64,000 nucleotides of DNA from Rhynchosporium graminicola. Taxonomy: Eukaryota; Ascomycota; Leotiomycetes; Helotiales; Ploettnerulaceae. The position numbers and the translations under genes were made by a program. The DNA lies in assembly GCA_900074885.1 (NCBI GenBank), contig FJUW01000004.1, positions 3,074,578-3,138,577 of the forward strand. The letters are read 5' to 3'. Position 1 is the first letter of the stretch, and each line of letters starts with the position of its first letter. The notes beneath the pieces were generated by a model. That model was not told the origin of the DNA. It searched no databases and saw only the letters and a program-made list of their open reading frames with translations. Positions 24,487-38,300 of this stretch are shown here, piece by piece.

Positions 24487-26687
24487 TGTAACGATATAAG
24501 ACTCAAGGCGGTATACAAGCAAGAATAAATAAGTAGGGAGGCTAAGAGCGATCTTATATAGTCTGGTACGAAGGAAACAGAAAGATATAGAGCTCTGAAG
24601 GAGTCTGCACCTTCTATATATACAAGGAGGGTATACCTAAGGCACCGATACTGGCCCGTATCTACTACGTATACTATACGCTATTATATTACCCCCTTCT
24701 AAGATAAAAGCTCGCCCTCGAGCCTTTAAAAGCAATAAGAAACGAAAGAAAAGAGAGTTAAATCTAATTGAATTCTAAATAAAATCCAAGTGATTATTAA
24801 TCTAAAGCGTAAGACGTAAATCACTTCTTTTTCGTCTTTAATATCAGATAATCGACCTTATAGTAACCGTGCTTCTTATAGTAGTAATATTATACTTCCT
24901 CGATAGGTATTAAGAGCTCAGAAGACGTGCTAACTATTAGTATAGCTAGAGTAGCTCGAGGTATTAAAGGTAGTCGAGAGAGTTCCAAATCGAGTGCTAT
25001 AAGAGAAGAGACTATAGCTAAATAATTAGTCTTCTAAGAGTACTTAATTAGAGCAGCAGCTATACGTAGCTATATAGTAAGCTTCAGCTAGAGGTAAAAG
25101 TACTACTCTGATTTAGCTATACCTCCGAGAATTACTAAGCTTTAGAACTTTATATAGAATTATAAAAAGAACTCCTTTTTTATTAAAAGCTTATGAAATT
25201 TAGTCTAATACTACTCCGTTTCGAGTCCGGAAAAGTAATAAGAAGTAAGTACTAAAATTATCTCTTTAGTAGAAGAGAAAAGTATAATTTCCGAGAGATA
25301 CTATAGTTCTAAGTAACCTCTTATAAAGCTAGAAGTAGAGCTCTAGACTAGCGCTTTATAGGTACGCGTAGTTAAGTATTAGTCTAAATTAACTTCTAGT
25401 TAGTCCTAAATAGAAGTACGCTATTAGCTAAAAGATAAGTTAATCCCTATATTAAGATTATTAATACTTTTAGTTAGTTATAACTTACCGGAGGTCTATA
25501 AATTATTAATTAAAGAGCGTTTAAGAGTAGGTTCTATTAGTAATTATAATACCGAGTTTACCGAAAGTCTAAGGTTTATCGATTATACTTAAGTATATAA
25601 AAACTCGGCAAATATCTATTCGATACGACTAATACTAATAGAAAGCTCCTAAGTAGTCAATTCTATCTATAATTAATAATCTTCAATCGATTAAAGTAAT
25701 TCTATAATAAGTATAGAATCAGAGGAGCTACAAGGGTATTCCGGTGAAGCCGTAGGAGCTAGCTAAGCTTTCTTAGGAGGTATAGCCTTAGGTAAGCGAG
25801 GCTAAGCGAAAGTAATAGAACACTTGAAAGTTATAGAAGAAGCGAAAGTCGAAATCGAATTCTAAAGAAGCTAAAAGATTAAGGAGAGTTAGATATTTTC
25901 GTTAAGTAGATATAGAGAGTATTAAATTAAAAGTTCTAGTAGAGAGAGGTCGATTCTACTAAGGGGGATAAATTATACTAGGGTATAGGGGTTATAAGTC
26001 GGATTCCGGTAATTTCCGCTAAGGTAATAAGCTATTTCGTCCTAGCCTAAAAGTAAGGTTTTTCGCTATTAGAGCTGCTTTCAGAAGGTTAAAGTTAAGT
26101 AAGGAGTTAATAAATATTAGAGCTTATAAGGAAGTTTCTACTTAAAATTCGTCTGCTGTTTTACTTCGTACGCACGAAAGAACGAGTTTCGAAGTATCCG
26201 AGAGTAATTTCGCAGTAATACTAGTGCTTCTAAGGCTGAATTATATTTAAATTCCTAGCTATCTAAGAGATCTCTAGAATCTTAGCTCTTTTAAAAACCT
26301 AACTATCGAATTCGTAATTAATAGTACTAACTATTTCCGTATAATTCCGAAGTATAAAAATCTAAAGTAAGTAGAGATAACTTAGCGAAGAGCTCCTTAA
26401 TAGTCGAAGTCGTACGTCCGAATCGAGTTTTCTAAGTGAGATATTATTTAATATTATCCCTAGCGGTCTTAATCTTTCTATTTAATATAATAATATAAGA
26501 CTTAAGGTAGTATATAAGTAAGAATAAATAAGTAGAGAGGCTAAGAGCGATCTTATATAGTCTAGTACAAAGGAAATAGAAAGATATAGAGCTCTGAAGG
26601 AGTCTGCACCTTCTATATATATAAGGAGGGTATGCCTAAGGCACTAATACTAGCCCGTATCTGCCACGTATACTATGCGCCGTCACA
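24487..26687 (-). mobile_element. B1: 2201-bp gag-only LTR retrotransposon, minus orientation
   Basis: LTRs of 202 bp lie at 24487..24688 and 26486..26687, and the target duplication is ATAGT (24482..24486 and 26688..26692). The element splits pol of E2; the uninterrupted sequence is seen in E1 at about 20630. The internal 1797 bp have no RT or integrase. The R-U5 half of the LTR (about the last 100 bp) nearly equals that of family A, while U3 is unrelated. Confidence 0.9.
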
Positions 26688-29684
26688 ATAGTATATTAGT
26701 CCTTAGTAATATTAAGTATATATAACTAATTTAATTAATATAATACTTAGCTAGTTCCGCGTTAATCCTAAAGTCTAAGCAGTCTAGAGATAGTAAAACC
26801 TAAGATCTATTATCCTATTTCTATTATTCCTATATTCTTAGATCTTATTCTCTATAGCTAAAGATATTAGCTTTAGCGTTATCTTTACTAGATATATATA
26901 TAATTTAAAAGTTAAATTCGGAAAGGAATTCTATCTATTTAGCTTACTTACTAGTTAGGACCTTAGTAGTTATAAAGTATTTTAAGGATTAATAGTCCGT
27001 ATATATACTAGTATAGCGTTATAGAGATATAAGTTCTAGTCTCTATTTCCGGAAAGACTTAATAATAATATATAGCTCCTTATTATAGATCTCCTAGTTT
27101 AGTTTATATCTATTAAGAATATAAGAGTAGAATCTAATTAGATATTACTAGTTATCTTTATATAATTAGAAGATAACTCTAACTATTATACTATTAGAAG
27201 TATTAGTTTCTAGTTTAGTTTATAATTCAGGGTCGAAATAATATAATTTCTATACTAATAGTAGCTATTAATATAAATCGTCGAAGGACTTCTTATAATT
27301 ATTAGTGAAATTCTATAGTACTATAGGCCGAGTAAGCACTAAGAGAGGTTTAGTAATAAAGCTAAAATTCTAAATAAATTAATAGTAGAACTTATAGAAT
27401 CCTAAGAAGGATTTTATAGCTATTACTATTTCGGGGTACTTCTAGTTTACTAATAATACTACTTTCTCAGGATCTAGCTCGATTCTATTAGTAATAATAA
27501 TATATCTGAAGTATTTAGTCTAAGTAATATAGAATTCGCTTTTCTTAATATCTACTTAGAGTCTAGTATCTATTAAGTGTTATAGTACTAATTTAATATA
27601 TTCCTTATATTCCTAGAGTATTTCTAAATATATAAGAATATTATCTAAGTAAGCTATATAAAAATTATCTAAGTAGTCTAGTAGTATATTATTCATATAT
27701 CGCTAGTATATACTAGGTCTATTATAGAGCTTAAAAAGTAGTACTTTATATTTATAAGATCTAAAGCAGGTTCGGAAGGTAATATACTCCTCGGATTCAG
27801 GATCTATATAGATATAGTTAAATATTACCCGGATATCTAATTTAGTAAAGATTACTACTTTAAATATACGAGTTAAGAGCTTATTAATCCTAAGTATTAG
27901 ATAGGAATCCTTTCGAGTGATTATATTAAGCTTATAATAGTTAATATAAAAGCGTAATCCTTTATTAGCTTTCTTAATAAATAGTATAAGTAATATAAAG
28001 GGACTTTAGCTAGATTCGATAAATCCCTTATTTAAGTTCTCTATAAGGTACTCCTTAGTTACTTATAGTTCGTCTATAGATTACTAATATAAGAGCGAAT
28101 ATATATTAAGTAATAGTTCTTCTAGAATAATTTTATAATCATATAAGCGATATAATAGAAGAATATTAGAATCTCACTTAGAAAAAGCTTCCTTAAGAGT
28201 ATAGTACTATTCCGATAGCTTTTCGACTATAAGTTATTTAGTATCAGGATCCTTAGGAGAATCGCTATTTAGATAGTCTTATATAAAGTAGTCTATCTTA
28301 TAAATACTAATAAAGAATAATTCGGAGCTTTTATATTTTATATTAAAGTAAAAAGCTATAATACTAATTTAGTAAATCGGAACTAGTTTCTAGATCCTTA
28401 GAGGTTAAGAGAAGTACTTATAGTAGAGTTTCGGCGCAAGTACTTTTCTCGATGAAATTAAAGCGGAAAAGGGTTCGGATTCCTTAGTGATAAGTAGAAA
28501 TAAGTTAAATAGTAAGGATAATATATTAATATACTATATCGCTACTATTTAGTATAATCAGCGTTAGTCTAGCTAGTTTATAGCTAAGTCCCGCGTATTA
28601 GCATCGATTTAGTAAGATCGATTAATACTAAGTTTATAAGGCGATAGAGTTATAATTATCTCCTTATTATATTAGAAGGTAGCTAGATAGCGTTCCGAAT
28701 ATAGTAGCTTATAGTAGAGCGTATCTAGCTTAACCTGAAATCGTCGTATCTATTTAATACTAATAATTATATCTTATTATTCTAAATTAAAGAGAATAAA
28801 AGAGTAGTTATAAATACGCTTACTATTAATAGAAAGGTATAAATATATAAAATAGATAATATAAGTTCTAATAGACTATTAGAAATTACGTATTAGAATA
28901 GAATAAGGCAGTAGCTCGATTTTAATACTAAAGGCCTCTGATAATCGTCTAGTAAGAGTGCGATTAATAAACAGATAACTATTTACTCCGGTATCGATCA
29001 GGCTATTTATAGAGACTCTTAGCTCGTTTATACTAACTATAGTCAGGTATATAAATTACTTACTTCTTATTAGAGAGTTAAAGTCTAGATTAGAGAGATT
29101 ATACTTATATAGACCTAAGAAGGAGTTTTTACTTAAGTCTTATTATTTCCCTCTAGTATTAGTCCAGATTCGGAGGGTATATCTTCTATTACTTCTTTAG
29201 CTACTCTCTCCTCTTCTAGAAATTCGTTAATTAATTAAACCTTAGGCAGGTTAGAGCAGTCTAGCTTAATATAACTGAGCTATCTATAACTATAATACCT
29301 AAGGGGTTCTCCGGTCAAGATAGTAGGGCGTTTTAGCGCGGAGGGAGTATTAGACTATACTAGGGTAGAGATACGTATATATAGTACAAGAGTAGTTTAT
29401 TAAGGGGCTAAGCTTAGGGACTAGTAAGGAGTAGAACTAGTAGAGGTCGTAGTAGTAATAGTAGGCTTATAGTACTATACTAGGGTAGTAGCTTTCTCGG
29501 GATAAGTATATTCTAAGTTATAATAACATTTAGTATTAAAAGAAAGTAAGGATCTAACTATAGAAATATAGTCCTTATTCTACGTTAGTTTAATAATAAG
29601 AGTTAAAGCGCGTAAAGATAATATAATCTTATCTTATATATAGAAGAACTACTCCTTCTTTTTAACTTTACTTTAGATAATAGC

Positions 29685-31885
29685 TATAACAGCGCATAGT
29701 ATACGTGGCAGATACGGGCCAGTATCGGTGCCTTAGGCATACTCTCCTTGTATATATAGAAGGTGCAGACTCCTTCAGAGCTCTATATCTTTCTATTTCC
29801 TTTATACTAGACTATATAAAATCGCTCTTAGCTTCCCTACTTATTCATTCTTACTTATATACCGCCTTAAGTCTTATATCGTTATATTAAATAGAAAGAT
29901 TAAGACTACTAGGGATAATATTAAATAATATCTTACTTAGAAAACTCGATTCGGACGTACGACTTTAACTATTAGGGAGCTTTTCGCTGAGTTATCTCTA
30001 CTTACCTTAGATTTTTATACTTCGGAATTATATAGAAATAGTTAGTACTATTAATTACGAATTCGATAGTTAGGTTTTTAAAAGAGCTAAGATTCCAGAG
30101 ATCTCTCGGATAGCTAAGAATTTGAATATAATTTAGCTTCAGAAGTACTAGTATTACTACGAAATCACTCTCAGATACTTCGAAACTCGTTCCTTCGTAC
30201 GTACGAAGTAAAATAGCAGACGAATTTTAGGTAGAAACTTCCCTATAAGTCTTAATATTTATTATCCCCTTACTTAACTTTAACCTTCCGAAAGTAGCTC
30301 TAATAGCGAAAAACCTTACTTTTAAGCTAGGATAAAGTAGCTTATTACTTTAGCGGAAATTACCGGAATCCGACTTGTAATCCCTATACTCTAGTATAAT
30401 TTATCCCCTTTAGTAGAATCGACCTCTTTCTACTAGAACTTTTAATTTAATATTTTCTATATCTACTTAATAAAGATATCTAACTCTCCTTAATCTTTTA
30501 GCTTCTTTAGAATTCTATTTCGACTTTCGCTTCTTCTATAACTTTCAAGTGTTCTATTACTTTCGCTTAGCCTCGCTTACCTAAGGCTATACCTCCTAAG
30601 AAAGCTTAGCCAGCTCTTATAGCTTTACTAGAATACCCTTATAGCCCCTCTAATTCTATACCTACTATAGAATTACTTTAATCGATTAAAGACTATTAAT
30701 TATAAATAGAATCGACTACTCGGGAGCTTTCTATTAGTATTAGTCGTATCGAATAGATATTTGCCGAGTTTTTACGTACTTAGGTATAATCGATAAACCT
30801 TAGACCTTCAGTAAACTTAGTATTATAATTACTAATAGAACTTACTTTTAAACGCTCTTTAATTAATAATTTATAGACTTCCGGTAAGTCGTAACTAACT
30901 AAAAGTATCGATAATCTTAATATAAGGATTAACTTATCTTTTAGCTAATAGCGTACTTCTATTTAGGACTAACTAGAAGTTAATTCAGATTAATACTCGA
31001 TTACGCGTACTTATAAAGTGCTAATCTAGAGCTCTACTTCTAGCCTTATAAGAGGTTACTTAGAACTATAGTATCTCTCGGAAATTACGCCTTTCTCCTT
31101 TACTAAAGAGATAATTTTAGTACTTACTTCTTACTACTTTTCCGGACTCGAAACGGAGTAATATCAGACCGAATTTCATAAGCTTTTAATAAAAAAGGAG
31201 TCCTTTTTATAGTTCTATATAAAGTTCTAAAGCTTAGTAATTCTCGGAGGTATAGCTAAATCAGAGTAGTACTTTTACCTCTAGCTAAAGCTTATTATAC
31301 AGCTACGTATAGCTGCCGCTCTAATTAAGTACTCTTAGAAGACTAATTATTTAGTTATAGTCTCTTCTCTTATAGCACTCGATTTAGAACTCTCTCGATT
31401 ACTTTTAATACCTCGAGCTACTTTAGCTCTACCGATAGTTAGCACGTCTTCTAAGCCCTTAATACTTATCGAGGAAGTATAATATTACTACTATAAGAAG
31501 CATAGTTACTATAAAAGCGATTATCTGATATTAAAGACGAAAAAGAAGTGATTTACGTCTTACGCTTTAGATTAATAATCACTTAGATTTTATTTAGAAT
31601 TCGATTAGATTTAACTCTCTTTTCTTTTGTTTCTTATTACCTTTAAAGGCTCGAGGGCGAGCCTTTATCTTAGAAGGGGGTAATATAATAGCGCATAATA
31701 TACGTAGCAGATACGGGCTAGTATTAGTGCCTTAGGCATACCCTCCTTATATATATAGAAGGTGCAGACTCCTTCAGAGCTCTGCATCTTTCTGTTTCCT
31801 TCGTACTAGACTATATAAGATCGCTCTTAGCCTCCCTACTTGTTTATTCTTACTTATATACCGCCTTGAGTCTTATGTCGTTATA
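29685..31885 (+). mobile_element. B2: 2201-bp gag-only LTR retrotransposon, plus orientation
   Basis: LTRs lie at 29685..29886 and 31684..31885, with target duplication ATAGC (29680..29684 and 31886..31890). The length equals B1 to the base. Near 31474..31520 a decayed zinc-knuckle pattern C-x2-C-x4-H-x4-C can be traced, with Tyr now at several Cys/His positions, so the internal region encoded a Gag-like protein and nothing else. Just before the polypurine tract a perfect 10-bp stem with loop AGGG lies at 31644..31667 (TAAAGGCTCG / CGAGCCTTTA). Confidence 0.9.
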
Positions 31886-33076
31886 ATAGCACTTTAAAAT
31901 CGATTATGAAACTCAGTGAAAGTCTCGCGTATATAGCTAAGTTATTATATTTCTAAGTAATAGAAAGTGTTATAATAGTTATCTTCCTCTAAACTAGTAA
32001 GAAAGTTCTCCTCTAATAAGGAGATTATTTTATCGCTAGTGTTAAACTTGTTAGCGAGATACTAAAGCGTAAGATACTCCTTAGCTAATCTAGTAACTAG
32101 CTCCTATACGAGAACGCGCTAAGAGAAGTCTGTAGGGTAATAGTTAGCGTTTATAGCTAGCTAGTCTCGTATTGATACTCTCTATTAGAGGAAAGTAAGG
32201 TCTGACCTATAATCTAGAGATAGGATCTTCTTAGTAAGATAAGACTTCCTAGGGTATGACTTTACTGATTTAGCGCTAAGAGAAAGAGATATTTTATTAA
32301 GAATAGTATCCTCTCTCTTAGTACTATATATTAGAATAGAGTTTATTAGCTTATTAAACTCTAGAATACGTAGAGATTATAGTATTAGTTCTAGTAGGAG
32401 AGTCGAAAATAAGCGAGAGACCCCTATAAGGAACTTATCTTATATAGAGATTAGTCTATCTATAGTATCTTCTAGAGAGTTATTCTTTTCCTCTTAATCT
32501 GCTAATTATTATAAGAGGGAATAGATCAGGTTCGAGTTACTTATAGTAATAGGAGTACTTAGTAATTATACTCTTAGTAAATTTCGCTTTTATTTTCCTT
32601 TCTCTCTTAATTAGTACTTCCTTAATAAAGTATTAATATTCTCTAAAGTAGGAGATATTTAGAGTAAGGAAGAATATAATAAGTTAAGTTTAGAGGTAAA
32701 GCGGAGAAGATCGCGTTAAGTTCCCCTAGAACTAAAGGTATCTCTAGTTTATTAGTTAGGAGCTATAATAGTAGCTTAAAAAGGAGTATATTAGGGCTAT
32801 TTCAGCGGTAATACGTAGAGATTAAAGTTCCGAGGTATTTATTATACTTTCTTCAAAATCTATTTATATTTCCTTTATACTAAGAGAGTTATTAAAGGAG
32901 TATTAGCGAAGACCTCCTCTATTATACTATTTATAATAAGCTAAATTAAACCTTAATTTATAGTTATCCGAGAGATCTCTAGTATCTCGGCTATATACGA
33001 GTAGTTATCGAATAATTAACTTAATAGTAAGATATTATAGTAAGCTATCTCCGGCTATCTTAATCTTTTTATTTAA

Positions 33077-33353
33077 TATAATAATATAAGACTTAAAATA
33101 GTATATAAGTAAGAATAAATAAGTAAGAAAGCTAAGAGCGATCTTATATAGTCTACTATAAAGAAAATAAAAAGATAAAGAAGGAAGAAGAAGAGAGATA
33201 GAGTATAAGGCACCTTATATATATATACTAGTACTAGTCCGATACTATACCGGGTCGGATACTAGTTCTGCCGGGATACCTATGATACCTATGAACTTGG
33301 GCCCTATTATCTATCCTTCTTCTCATGTGATATTCAGGTGAGCTGTCGTCACA
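33077..33353 (-). repeat. E2 right (5') LTR, a recombinant carrying a 9-bp duplication
   Basis: This copy is 277 bp, not 268: ATACCTATG is duplicated in its U3. The same duplication is found in the LTR at 43761..44037 but not at 21156 or 35083. Its right flank CTAGC is the inverse of GCTAG at 44038..44042. It therefore joins the inner half of an E2 LTR to the outer half of an E3 LTR. Confidence 0.85.
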
Positions 33354-35082
33354 CTAGCGCTCGTATATCTCTTATATAATACGCCGCAGTTCGTCGTTAG
33401 AGTCCTCCCGTTAAGGGCTTACGTTCCCTAATAAGTCTATTCCGGTATCCGGCGTAAAAGCTATAGGAATAGGTCGGCTTATTTTAATCGAACTTAATAT
33501 CACAGGTGAGTAACGCGTACGCAGATAGTTAAGTATAGTATTCAAGAAGTTCGATATAAGAGAGAGTCAGGTTCTAGCCTAGCTCCGAAGGAAAACATGC
33601 GGGTGCCGCTAGGCTTAGTAAGCACAGGCATCGCCGGTGCTTAATCCTGGGGCTCGCCCCTTACAATCTTATTAAATCGATATTAACGCGCGGGATTCCG
33701 CTATAAACTAGCTAAACTAACGCCGATTACTCTAAATAGTAGTAATATAGTATATTAATATATTATCCTTATTATTTAACTTATTTCCGCTTATTACTAA
33801 GGAATCCGAACTCTTTTCCGCTCCGAATTTATTAAGAAAGGTACTTGCGCCGAAAGTCTACTATAAGTATACCTCTCGACCTCTAAGGATCTAGAAACTA
33901 GTTCTGATTTACTAAATTAGAACTATAGCTTTTCACTTTAATATAAAACGCGAAAGCTCTGAACTATTCTTTACTAGTATCTATAAGATAAACCGCCTCT
34001 TATAAGACTATCTAAATAGTAACTCCCCTAAGGATCCTGATACTAAACGACTTATAGCTAAAAAGCTACTAGAATAGTATTATACTCTTAAGGAGGCTTT
34101 TTCTAAGTAAGATTCTAATATTCTTCTATTATATTACTTATACGATTATAAAATTATTCTGAAAGAACTATTACCTAATATATATTCGCTCTTATATTAG
34201 TAATCTATAGACGAATTATAAGTAACTAATAAGTACTTTATAGAGAACTTAGATAAGAGATTTATCGAATCTAGCTAAAGTCCCTTTATATCACTTATAC
34301 TATTCGTTAAGAAGGCTAATAAAGGATTACGCTTCTATATCGACTATTATAAGCTTAATACGATTATTCGAAAAGATTTATACTTAATACTTAAGATCGA
34401 TAAGCTCTTAACTCGAGTATCTAAAATAATAATTTTTACTAAACTAGATATCTAAGTAGTATTTAACTATATCTATATAAACTCTAAATTAGAAGAGTAT
34501 ATTACCTTCTGAACCCGCTTCAGATCTTATAAATATAAAGTATTACTTTTTAAACTCTATAATAGACCTAGTATATACTAATAATATATAAATAATATAC
34601 TACTAGACTACTTAAATAATTTCTATATAGCTTACCTAGATAATATTCTTATATACTCAGAAACGCTCTAGGAATATAAGGAATATATTAAATTAGTATT
34701 ATAACGCTTAATAGATACCGGACTCTAAGTAGATATTAAGAAAAGCGAATTCTATATTACTCAGACTAAATACCTTAGATATATTATTACTACTAATAGA
34801 ATCGAGCCAGATCCCGAGAAGATAATACTATTAGTAGACTAGAAGTACTCCGAAATAGTAATAGCTATGAAATCTTTCTTAGGATTCTATAGTTTCTATT
34901 ATTAATTTATTCGGAATTTCGGCCTTATCGCTAAACCTCTCTTAATACTTACTAAGCTTATAATACTATAGAATTTTATTAATAATTATAAGAAATCCTT
35001 TAACGAGTTATATTAATAGCTACTATTAGTATAGAAACTATACTATTTCGACCCTGAATTATAAACTAAATTAGAAACTAAT
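33354..35082. other. inverted segment between facing LTRs
   Basis: This 1729-bp piece holds, left to right, the 5' UTR of chromovirus D (inverse), the 5' LTR of D (inverse) and a pol piece of E1 (inverse). Its ends carry CTAGC and CTAAT, which are inverse partners of GCTAG (44038) and ATTAG (21151). Flipping it restores continuous D, continuous E1 and correct duplications around both E2 and E3. Confidence 0.87.
33498..33665 (-). repeat. 5' LTR of chromovirus D (in the inverted segment)
   Basis: 168 bp, equal in length to its partner at 46052..46219 but in inverse orientation. The outer flank ATCTT (33666..33670) is the inverse of AAGAT (46220..46224). The 144 bp to the left (33354..33497) are the D leader up to the E3 insertion site. 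Confidence 0.85.
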
Positions 35083-35350
35083 TATGACGACAGCTCACCT
35101 GAATGTCACATGAGAAGAAGGATAGATAATAGGGCCTAAGTTCATAGGTATCCCGGCAGAACTAGTATCCGACCCGGTATAGTATCGGACTAGTACTAGT
35201 ATATATATATAAGGTGCTTTATACTCTATCTCTTTTCTTCTTCCTTCCTTATCTTTTTGTTTCTTTCGTAGTAGACTATATAAGATCGCTCTTAGCTTCC
35301 CTACTTATTTATTCTTACTTATATATTACTTTAAGTCTTATATTATTATA
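35083..35350 (+). repeat. E3 left (5') LTR, recombinant, 268 bp
   Basis: It lacks the 9-bp duplication of its own 3' LTR and is flanked by CTAAT (35078..35082), the inverse of the E2 target duplication. Its outer half therefore derives from an E2 LTR. Immediately inside, TTAAACAAAAAGATTAAG occupies the primer-binding-site position. Confidence 0.83.
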
Positions 35351-35359
35351 TTAAACAAA

Positions 35360-38300
35360 AAGATTAAGATAGCTAGAGATAGCTTATTATAATATCTTAC
35401 TACTAAGTTAGTTATTCGATAACTACTCGTATATAGCTGAGATACTAGAGATCTCTCGGATAACTATAAATTAAGGTTTAATTCAGCTTATTATAAATAG
35501 TATAATAGAAGAGGTCTTTGCTAACGCTCATTTAATAACTCTCTTAGTATAAAGGAATTATAGATAGATTTTAAAGAAAGTATAATAAATACCCCGGAAC
35601 TTTAACCTCTATATATTATCGCCGAAATAACCCTAATATACTCCTTTTTAAGCTATTATCATAGCTCTTAACTAATAAACTAGAGACTCCTCTAGTTCTA
35701 GGGGAACTTAACGCGATCTCCCCCGCTTTACCTTCGAATCTAATCTATTATACCTTTCCTTACTCTAAACGTCTCCTGCTCTAGAGAACGTTAATACCTT
35801 ATTAAGGAAGTACTAACCGAGAGGGAAAGGAAAATAAAAGCGAAATTCACTAAGAGTATAATCGCTAAGTACTTCTATTACTATAGGTGACTCGAACCTG
35901 ATCTATTCCTTCTTATAACGATTAGCGGACTAGGAGGAAAAGAATAACTCTTTAGAAGATACTATAAATAAACTAATCTCCGCATAAGATAAGTTCCTTA
36001 TAGGGGTCCCTCGCTTATCTTTAACTCTCCTACTAGAACTAATACTATAATCTCCGCGTATAGCGGAGTTTAATAACCTAATAAACTCTATTCTAATACG
36101 TAGTACTAAGAGAGAGAAAACTATTCCTAATAAACTATCTCCCTCTCCCGGCGCTGAATCGGTAGAGTCACGCCCTAGGAAGTCTTATCTTACTAAGAAG
36201 ATCCTGCCCTTAGATAATAGATCGGACCTTACCTTCCTCTAATAAAGAGTATCGATATAAGACTAGCTAGCTATAAACGCTGACTACTACCCTACGGACT
36301 TCTCCCGGCGCGTTCTTATATAGGGGCTAATTACTAGATTAGCTAAGGAGTATCTTACGCCTTAATACCTTACTAACGAGTTTAAAACTAGCGATAAAAT
36401 AATCTTCTTATTAGAGGAGAACTTTCTTACTAGTTTAGAGGAAAATAACTACTATAACGCTTTCTACTACTTAGAAATATAATAACCTAGCTATATACGC
36501 GAGACCTTCGCCGAGTTTCGTAGTCGATTTTAAAGCGCTACTATCTAAGGTAAAGTTAAAAAGAAAGAGTAATTCTTCTATATATAAGATAAGATCATAC
36601 TATCCTTACGCGCTTTAACTCTTATTATTAAACTAATATAGAATAAGGACTACGCTTCTATAGTTAGATCCTTACTTTCTTTTAATACTAAGTGTCGCTA
36701 TAACTTAGAACGTACTTATCCTGAGAAAGCTACTGCCTAGGTATAGTACTATAAGCCTACTATTACTACTACGATTACTACTAGTTCTACTTCTCACTAG
36801 TCCTTAAGCTTAGCTCCTCGATAAATCACTCTTATACTATACGTACGTACCTCTACCCCGGTATAGTCTAGTACTCCCTCCGCGCTAAAACGCTCTGCTA
36901 CCTCGACCGGAGAACCCCCTAGGTATTATAGTTATAGATAGCTTAGTTATATTAAGCTAGACTACCTAAACCCGCCTAAGGTTTAATTAATCGACGAATT
37001 TCCGGAAGAGGATTAAGTAACTAAAGAAGTAATAGAAGATATACCCTCCGAATCTGGACTAATACTAGAGGGAAACGATAAGGCCTAAGTAAAAACTCCT
37101 TCTTAAGTCTACGTAAGTATAATCTCTCTAATCTGGACCTTAACTCCTTAATAGGAGGTAAGTAATTCATATACCTGACTATAGTTAGTATAAACGAGCT
37201 AGGAGTCTCTATAAATAGCCTAATCGATACCGGAGCGAATAGTTATCTATTTATTAATCGTACTCTTACCGGACGATTATCAGGGGCCCTTAGTATTAAA
37301 ATCGAGCTACTGCCTTATTCTATTCTAATACGTAGGTTCTAATAGTCTATTAGAACCTATATTACTTATTTTATACGTTTATACTTTTCTATTAATAGTA
37401 AGCGTATTTATAACTGCCCTTTTATTCTCCTCGATTTAGGATAATAAGATATAATTATTAGTATTAAATAGATATAATAATTTCAAGTTAAGCTAGATAC
37501 GCTCTACTATAAGCTACTATAGTCGGAACGCTATCTAGCTACCTTCTGATATAATAAGGAGATAATTATAACTCTATTACCTTATAAACCTAATATTAAT
37601 CGATCTTACTAAATCGATACTAACGCGCGGGACTTAGCTATAAACTAGCTAGACTAACGCTAATTATACTAAATAGTAGCGATATAGTATATTAATATAT
37701 TATCCTTACTCTTTAACTTATTTCCGCTTATCACTAAGGAATCTGAACTCCTTTCCGCTCCGAATTTATTAAGAAAAGTACTTGCGCCGAAACCCTACTA
37801 TAAGTGCTCCTCTTAACTTCCGAGGATCTAGAAACTAGTTCTGATTTACTAAATTAGTACTATAGCTTTTTACTTTAATATAAAATATAAAAGTTCCGAA
37901 TTATTCTTTACTAGTATCTATAAGATAAACTACCTCTTATAAGACTATCTAAATAGCGACTCTCCTAAGGATCCCGATACCGAATGACTTATAGCTGAAA
38001 AGCTACCGGAATAGTACTATACCCTTAAGGAAGCCTTTTCTAAGCGGGATTCTAATATTCTTCTACTATATCGCTTATACGATTATAAAATTATTCTAAA
38101 AGAACTATTACTTAACGTATATTTACTCTTATATTAGTAATCTATAGACGAATTATAAGTAACTAAGGAGTATCTTATAGAGAACTTAGATAAGGGATTT
38201 ATCGAATCCAGCTAAAGTCCCTTTATATTACTTATACTATTTATTAAGAAAGCTAATAGAGGATTACGCTTCTATATCGACTATTATAAGCTTAATACGA

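Larger units (their letters stand above)
21156..33353 (-). mobile_element. E2: family A retrotransposon inserted in E1, with two family B insertions
   Basis: LTRs lie at 21156..21423 and 33077..33353. Removing B1 and B2 with their 5-bp duplications leaves 7241 bp of internal sequence. The left flank is ATTAG (21151..21155). The matching copy is not at the right end but, in inverse, at 35078..35082, because the neighbouring segment was inverted. The order on the minus strand is 5' LTR, gag, protease, RT, RNase H, integrase, antisense ORF region, polypurine tract, 3' LTR. No frame is intact. Confidence 0.87.
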
